Notes under the pieces: generated by a model
What the model was told of the DNA's origin: nothing
Database searches by the model: none
What the model saw: the letters and a program-made list of their open reading frames with translations, nothing else
Origin: Ophiothrix spiculata
Taxonomy: Eukaryota; Echinodermata; Ophiuroidea; Amphilepidida; Ophiotrichidae
Direction: 5' to 3' (one strand)
DNA length: 23,149 nucleotides
NCBI GenBank assembly: GCA_000969725.1
Contig: JXSR01S018250.1
Translations under genes and position numbers: made by a program
In this document: positions 19,007-23,149 of the stretch, one piece after another
Layout of the letters: each line of letters begins with the position of its first letter
Numbering within the stretch: position 1 is the stretch's first letter

Positions 19007-19338
19007 GGGCCTAAAAAAATTGTTGAGTTGCCCTTTTCCGACCAACCTTAAATCTGGCAAAATCGGGTCGGCATTTTTTTTTAAAATAATTTTTTTCTTT
19101 CAAAATTACCGTTTCTAGAACAGAAGCTCACAATAAATGTGTTAAATTAACAAATCTTTGGTGTCCTGTCAGAAATAACTAATAAATGATCTTGTTACGT
19201 CATCATATGACTTTAAATACATTAATGTTAGAGATTTTTAAGGTCAAAAAAGTAGACAAAAAAAAAAGAATCCCGACTGACCGACCCCTCTTCAAAATTT
19301 TTCCCCCAAAGGGCAACACGACATTTTTTTTCTTGTCC
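19007..19338. mobile_element. 332-bp TA-flanked MITE next to the exon 3 donor
   Basis: TA at 19005-19006 is followed by GGGCCTAAAAAAAT...GAGTTGCCCTTT; from the right, TA at 19339-19340 precedes (other strand) GGACAAGAAAAAAAAT...GTGTTGCCCTTT. The inverted ends are about 30 bp, with several differences. TA duplication points to the Tc1/mariner group. Farther in, GACCAACC and GGGTCGG words face CCGACTGACCGACCCC. No transposase. Confidence 0.65.
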
Positions 19339-19365
19339 TAATATAAGTATCTTTGATTTCCTCAC

Positions 19366-19479
19366 CTTCTCCACATAGTCCAGTGGGCTCGGTAAGTCCC
19401 TCCGTTTCACAATAGTAGCCTCCAGTGCAGTCATAACACTCACTAGCAGCAGCTTTATTAGTGTCATTGGAATATGTTC
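19366..19479 (-). CDS. Exon 3 of visible gene: short cysteine module
   Basis: This is the smallest exon, 114 nt (38 codons), phase 1 to phase 1. It reads (G)-T-Y-S-N-D-T, then S-E-C-Y-D-C-T-G-G-Y-Y-C-E-T-E-G-L, then E-P-T-G-L-C-G-E, and ends on the first base of a glycine codon. The acceptor is CTTTTACAG and the donor GGAGAAG followed by GTGAGG. It corresponds to the second half of the repeat unit (C-x-x-C-x-x-G-Y-Y-C plus P-T-G-x-C), whose first half is in the preceding exon, so an intron here cuts the repeat in the middle. One N-D-T sequon is present. A TA-flanked inverted-repeat element ends 26 bp inside the downstream intron, next to the donor. Confidence 0.85.
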
Positions 19480-19835
19480 CTGTAAAAGAGTCCACAGAAA
19501 AAATATATAAAAGAATTGATGCTAATAGGTTTATTATGGTCATCATTTATGATCAAAACAAAAGATATTCTAACAGATTTAACTGAACTTTTTTACAGTC
19601 CCAATTAGATAAAAAAAATCCAGGGATGCACTCAATTTTTTACTTGTTATACATCTTTAGACATTACTCTAAAATGTTTGACACAAGCAAATAGTTAGTA
19701 ATAAACTATGGTCATTTCATATTGCAATGTAAAAATGATTAAGAGGTGTCACCTGAAGTCATTTTTTTTTGAAAAATATTCGGAAAAAAAGTCAATGAGT
19801 AATATGCCAGCAAGTCCATTTAATGAATCTACAAC

Positions 19836-20152
19836 TTAAAGCAATACTATAAGATTTTGATCAAAAAATGGTTTGTAGGAAAAACAGCATAAAATGGAGG
19901 AATGTGACTATCTAAAAGCGTTTTCAAGTGTATTTTGTAAAAAAAATTGTTTTGCCACCAAAAAATGGATAAAAAGCTTATGCATGCTTTCCTATACTAA
20001 CACATGTGGAACTAAATTCAACAAATGGCCATTACAGAAAAAGTAAGCATTTTTGAGCCAAATCGTTTGGAGGGTATTCATATCTACCCAAACCAAACCC
20101 AATAAGCCCCAAAAATCAAAAGACATGGTGACACTTTATAGTATTGCTTTAA
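19836..20152. mobile_element. TTAA-flanked MITE between exons 2 and 3
   Basis: TTAAAGCAATACTATAA at 19836-19852 and its exact reverse complement TTATAGTATTGCTTTAA at 20136-20152 give 17-bp perfect inverted ends including TTAA at both borders. The interior is A-rich with GAAAAACAGC and no coding region. TTAA specificity suggests a piggyBac-type mobiliser, but the terminal AGC differs from the usual CCC, so the superfamily is uncertain. Confidence 0.8.
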
Positions 20153-20179
20153 CTGCAATCATGCAGAAGTATTACATAC

Positions 20180-20335
20180 CTGCCGGGCATGGTGTTGGGT
20201 CAAAGGTCGCATTGGTGCAGTAATGGCCGACGGGGCAGTCTACTTGATCGGGTCGAGATGATCCTTCAGGACAGTAGTAGCCTTCAACACATTCACCTGC
20301 TTCAATCGTCAGTGCATATGCATCACAGTAATATC
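20180..20335 (-). CDS. Exon 2 of visible gene: CPxGxYC repeat module
   Basis: This exon has 156 nt (52 codons), phase 1 to phase 1. It opens by completing the split glycine, reads G-Y-Y-C-D-A, then E-C-V-E-G-Y-Y-C-P-E-G-S, then D-C-P-V-G-H-Y-C, and ends T-P-C-P-A. The acceptor is TTCTTTCAG and the donor CCGGCAG followed by GTATGT, both good consensus sites. There are eight cysteines in pairs with the G-Y-Y-C spacing and one N-A-T sequon. The C-P-A-G at its end is completed by the next exon to give C-P-A-G-T-Y, a motif that recurs in other exons and supports this splice. The intron upstream carries a SINE, a long palindrome and a telomere-like repeat. The intron downstream is short and carries a TTAA-flanked element. 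Confidence 0.85.
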
Positions 20336-20378
20336 CTGAAAGAAGATAAAATATACATATGTTTGGGATAGGGTCAAG

Positions 20379-20583
20379 CAGTGTTTCTGCCAAGGCCGTA
20401 TGGCGCGCCATTGGCGCAGGAGCTGTGAAAATCGCGCGGCACAACAAGTTTCTGAAAATGTGTGAGGAAGATATATTTCTAGCTTTATTGAGCTAATTTT
20501 CAGCCACAGCTCGTGATTTTGGTACAAACTTGTCAAACTTGCTCGAATTGGTGCAAGCTCAAAAACCTTAGCGGAAACACTGG
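20379..20583. mobile_element. 205-bp hAT-like MITE with 8-bp direct repeats
   Basis: CAGTGTTTCTGCCAAGG at 20379 faces CCTTAGCGGAAACACTG at 20566-20582 (two differences in 17). GGGTCAAG occurs immediately before (20371-20378) and, one base removed, after (20584-20591). CAGTG ends and an 8-bp duplication are the hAT signature. The interior has GGCGCGCC and GCTCGTGATTTT. It sits about 40 bp upstream of the exon 2 acceptor, so branch-point sequence lies in or next to it. Confidence 0.8.
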
Positions 20584-20591
20584 GGGTCAAG

Positions 20592-20824
20592 AAATGAATA
20601 TTCATTATCTGACAAAATTAAGATTTCTGTATGTTGTTGAAATTTGAAATTAGAGACAAAATTTTCCATCTCTGAATTTATGGTTAACGGTAACCATAAA
20701 TTAAATGCCAGTTAGCAGCTGAACGACGCTGTTGCTTGCAGGTTGAACTTTAAACAGGGTCAAATTCAATCCAATATAATTGAATGAGCTGTATTTGAGG
20801 TAAAAATATCAAATTAAAAAGAAA
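20592..20824. other. Intron, nothing recognised
   Basis: AT-rich. GTTAACGGTAACC forms a small hairpin at 20682-20694. No exon. Confidence 0.35.
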
Positions 20825-20950
20825 CACCTAACTCACTAACTATGACCAACCCTAACTCACTAACCATGACACGAACCTTACCCTAAACATAGCCTCACCC
20901 AAACCCTAACCCTAAAATGTCAGATGGGACCTAAAGTATACCTGGTCCGA
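20825..20950. repeat. Second copy of the telomere-like repeat family, left end missing
   Basis: It shares CTAACTATGACC, CCCTAACCCTAAAAT and GGGACCTAAAGTATACCTGGTCCGA-type ending with 13490-13572 in the same order. This copy has more degenerate CCCTAACTCACTAA units and no left inverted end. It lies in the intron between exons 1 and 2 of the cysteine-rich gene. Confidence 0.7.
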
Positions 20951-21242
20951 AACATGTCTTATAATTGTCCAAGAGTGATATTTTAAAGAAATTATAGCCA
21001 AGGAGTAAAAATGTTTGGGAAGGGACACAAATGCGATACTGTGAGTAAATCAGGGTTGAAAAAAATCATTAAATTTTTTTTTTTTTTTATGATTTCTGAT
21101 TTTTAAATGCATTTGCACTATTCAGCAGGTACAAATTAATGATTCTGTAGACTTTTTTTTAATTTTGGAAAATCATGGGCAATACTCTTGATAAACAGAA
21201 CATAGTATGAAACTAAAGCTGTTTGTCACAAAGCACAAGTGA

Positions 21243-21554
21243 CAATAATAATAATAATAAAAAAGCTTTTAAACTTGTTAACAAGTTCTCAGAGCGCTGC
21301 TGCCTATTATTACGCTGCTTTCAGGTCACCGTCACAATAATTTCGCTTCAACTAGGAGTCGCCGGCCAAACGCATATCCTATCCACACTTAGATAGTTAT
21401 GTTTCCCATAACAGCTTCCCAATATCGCTCGGGTCGACAAAGCAATCAAGATTAAATGTCTTGCCCAAGGACATAACCCGTTGGCCGTAGCGGGGCTCGA
21501 ACTCATGACCTACTGATTCGGAGTCCTGCGCTATTCCACTAGACCACACGAGCT
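21243..21554 (-). mobile_element. tRNA-derived SINE with (ATT)n tail
   Basis: The minus strand starts GAGCTCGTG, then TGGTCTAGTGG (A box, 21546-21536) and GAGTTCGAGCC (B box, about 21504-21494), the internal RNA polymerase III promoter of a tRNA-type head. An anticodon-like loop GACTCCGAATC lies between. The acceptor and anticodon stems do not pair properly, so it is not a working tRNA gene. The body contains TGTCCTTGGGCAAGACATTT, similar to the conserved central words of V-/Meta-type SINE superfamilies. It ends in TTATTATTATTATT; GACAATA near both borders may be the target duplication. Confidence 0.8.
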
Positions 21555-21564
21555 CTCTATACAA

Positions 21565-22029
21565 TAGACAATATACACCACACCAAATATAAACCTCACC
21601 CAGCAACAGAATTGAACTTTCATCAATTATATCAAAACATGATTTGAAACCACATTTGTTTTTAAGGAAGTGCAAGTGAAAATGAATACCACACCAAACT
21701 GATATTCAATGTTATAATTTTGTTTCCTTATTTGATGGGATGATCGTATTCAACTAATGACCCAACCCTAAATGTCTTACTTTGAGTTAATGCACATATT
21801 AATAAAGGGATATTCTATAATCAAGTTCATTTTTCAAAATGATTAATATTTAATAAATTATGAACTATGTTAACCCTAAGGCCACCAAACCTCACCACAA
21901 GATCCATTCTACAATCAAGAAAACTGTCCAAATACGTCATAGACCGGAGTTAGCTATGATCACAAAAATGCTGCAGCAATGGCATTTTGTCATTAATTTA
22001 GATTGCACACTGTATAATCTCCAGATTGG
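21565..22029. other. Intron between exons 1 and 2, nothing recognised
   Basis: AT-rich sequence. The plus frame at 21860-22078 runs into the palindrome that follows, has no recognised motif and is not supported as a gene. Confidence 0.35.
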
Positions 22030-22079
22030 GTCAGTGGCTCTTGAAATGGTTCTGCAGAACCATTTCAAGAGCCACTGAC
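22030..22079. repeat. 50-bp perfect palindrome
   Basis: GTCAGTGGCTCTTGAAATGG TTCTG on the left is exactly mirrored on the opposite strand by the following 25 bases, centred on CTGCAG with no spacer. One arm, CATTTCAAGAGCCA, recurs at 22818-22831. It can form a cruciform or a 25-bp RNA hairpin in the intron. Confidence 0.97.
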
Positions 22080-22194
22080 ACATGGCAGTGACATTTTGAG
22101 GGATTTTTCACATTCTAGTGACTAGATGTTAATAAATAAATGTAAATTAAAGCAGCTATTGCAAATCCGACTTTCTTGCACTCACATGACGAAA

Positions 22195-22320
22195 TGTCCT
22201 GACATCCCTGAAATTTCCTGGAAAAGAATGCTCCTAATCAAAAATACAAGACAAAATTTCCTGAAAAGGAGAAATTTTCTGGAAAATTTCCTGAATTCTG
22301 GAAATTTCCTGAAAACTTGC
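22195..22320. repeat. Degenerate GAAATTTCCTG repeats
   Basis: AAATTTCCTG-type words occur about six times at 22210, 22253, 22270 to 22318 with spacers of 8-20 bases, some as GGAAAATTTCCTG, which is itself palindromic. Low-complexity expansion, no coding meaning. Confidence 0.65.
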
Positions 22321-22466
22321 ACTGATCACTGATTAGTAAACATTGGATTGAGGTGTGAGAATCCCGGGTTGGAATCGGTGCGGTGGGGTGTCGGAACCAC
22401 TCATTTCAAACATGTAAATTTTCCTGAAGAGGTGCTAATAAGTGTTAGGGTTAATTTATAACCTAC

Positions 22467-22619
22467 CTTTGGTGCAATTAGCACACTGACTCTCACTAAT
22501 TAGCATAACCTGGTCAGAAAATGTCCCTGGCGGACAAGGCTCTGGTTCCGCTGTACCTTCTGGACAGAAATATCCTATAGGACACTCGTTCGCATCGTCA
22601 CCTTGGTCAGGAGTGCCCT
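22467..22619 (-). CDS. Exon 1 of visible gene: CPxGxYC repeat module
   Basis: This 153-nt exon (51 codons) encodes E-G-T-P-D-Q, an acidic linker, then CPIGYFCPEGTAEPEPCPPG, T-F-S-D, and a C-A-N-C-T-K end. The order is the usual one in this gene: CP-G-YFC-PEG, P-x-P-C-P-x-G-T-F, then C-x-x-C. One N-C-T sequon is present. The donor is AAAG followed by GTAGGT. The acceptor chosen is the CAG at 22622-22620 after a pyrimidine-rich tract, because it gives phase 1 like every other exon and would complete an E-G-T motif after a preceding C-P. A second CAG about 30 bp upstream, near 22650, gives a different phase and was not used. The upstream exon lies beyond the window, so this is not the first coding exon. 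Confidence 0.75.
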
Positions 22620-22664
22620 CTGTGGCAGAACGGCGACAGAAGAATCTGGAACAACAAATGATGA

Positions 22665-23149
22665 TGATTTAAATATGGGAATGGATAAAACCTATTCTAT
22701 TGTCGAACTAGACCCCAAGCAGTATTTTTCATTTAGAAGAAAAAACAAACAGAAAAATGTGTCATCTTGCAGTAATCTCACACTGATCTCTTCAGATCAC
22801 AATGTCCGTTGATGACTCATTTCAAGAGCCATTGGCATATGTGAGATAACCTTGCATGTGATTTTGTAGTGAAAACTTGTTAAATATATAACATATGACT
22901 AGCCATTGCAGATATGACTTTTCTGCATTCCAATGATGATTTATCTTAAAGGGCAAAATTTTGAAATTTTATTAATGGATGATTTACACTAAATATGTTA
23001 GAAAATAGGTTTTCATGATGCTTGTCAACAATGAAAACAAGATTGTCTCTGGGAAAATAAAACCAACTCTGCCCGAGGTTTCCGAGGGAGAGTTGGACTT
23101 TGCAAAATTGTTGGTGTTGGTTAAGGTTAACCTGGCCAGTTAGTAATTA
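22665..23149. other. Intron upstream of exon 1, diverged second copy of 22060-22200
   Basis: CATTTCAAGAGCCATTGGCA, then GTTAA(A)TA, AGCCATTGCAGATATGACTT and TGCATTC at 22818-22935 match CATTTCAAGAGCCACTGACA, GCTATTGCAAATCCGACTTT and TGCACTC at 22060-22185 in order, so it is one dispersed repeat in two diverged copies flanking exon 1. Farther right, CCAACTCTGCCCGAGG faces CCGAGGGAGAGTTGG, a hairpin at 23063-23096. No upstream exon was recognised. Confidence 0.5.

Larger units (their letters stand above)
11526..22619 (-). other. Gene span: cysteine-rich extracellular repeat protein, eight internal exons (partial gene)
   Basis: Eight minus-strand exons can be joined by consensus GT/AG borders into one continuous frame of 571 codons. 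Each exon encodes variations of a cysteine pattern, C-P-x-G-x-Y-C-P-E-G, then P-x-P-C-P-x-G-T-Y, then C-x-x-C-x-x-G-Y-Y-C, resembling TNFR / ephrin-receptor-like / GCC2-GCC3 cysteine-rich modules of large animal extracellular proteins. All exons are symmetric phase 1-1, the class usual for shuffled extracellular domains. Around fifteen N-x-S/T sequons agree with a secreted or ectodomain location. No signal peptide, transmembrane segment, start or stop codon is visible, because both end exons are spliced onward. Intron lengths run from roughly 0.5 to 2.1 kb and are full of mobile elements. The exact family and function are not recognised; the ligand or matrix role is unknown. Confidence 0.85.

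Noticed and set aside
21494-21554. A genuine tRNA-Arg(CCG)-like gene
   Set aside because: A and B boxes are present, but the anticodon and acceptor stems do not pair and the sequence continues into a SINE body with a tail.
22620-22650. Longer exon 1 using the CAG about 30 bp upstream
   Set aside because: It gives phase 2 instead of phase 1, and the extra residues do not continue the repeat pattern.

Overview
The window looks like non-coding-rich nuclear DNA from an animal, probably a marine invertebrate deuterostome such as an echinoderm or hemichordate. That rests on spliced coding exons with standard GT/AG borders, jockey/CR1-group non-LTR retrotransposon fragments, a tRNA-derived SINE, many short terminal-inverted-repeat (TIR) elements and TAGGCCTA-type words. 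The species assignment is inference. The prokaryotic feature types (operons, Shine-Dalgarno sites, CRISPR) do not apply. An assembly gap of 190 N lies at 10214-10403.

Right half (about 11526-22619, minus strand): eight internal exons of one gene for a cysteine-rich secreted or extracellular protein built from repeats of the type C-P-x-G-x-Y-C-P-E-G. Read 5' to 3' on the minus strand they are 22619-22467, 20335-20180, 19479-19366, 17610-17383, 15473-15105, 14584-14321, 12807-12619 and 11765-11526. Joined they give 1713 nt = 571 codons without a stop. Every exon is a multiple of three and begins and ends in phase 1, and six of the seven internal introns split a glycine codon. Both the first and last visible exons are spliced onward, so the start, signal peptide and C-terminus lie outside the window or in unrecognised sequence. 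Two introns carry damaged copies of neighbouring exon pieces (12478-12569 from exon 7; 13850-13896 plus 14181-14250 from exon 6). The second copy has a 284-bp TIR element inserted in it. These are direct traces of internal duplication in this repeat gene.

The introns are packed with transposable elements: a truncated LINE 3' end (11830-12256), hAT-like elements (13897-14180, 14627-14945, 20379-20583), TTAA-flanked elements (17043-17338, 19836-20152), a TA-flanked element ending 26 bp from a splice donor (19007-19338), a 631-bp TIR element (16068-16698), two opposed copies of one repeat family (15535-15845 and 18306-18522), a tRNA-derived SINE (21243-21554), and a near-terminal family carrying telomere-like CCCTAA units (13438-13572, 20825-20950).

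Left half (1-11500): no host gene was recognised. It holds a LINE ORF2 fragment at the left edge (1-290, minus), a 5'-truncated, frameshifted LINE with reverse transcriptase (3138-4463, plus), several inverted-repeat or MITE-like elements (966-1325, 4734-5133, 5225-5495, 6310-7060, 7172-7503, 9242-9841) and long unassigned AT-rich stretches. Whether the cysteine-rich gene extends into this half could not be decided: no matching exon was seen below 11526.
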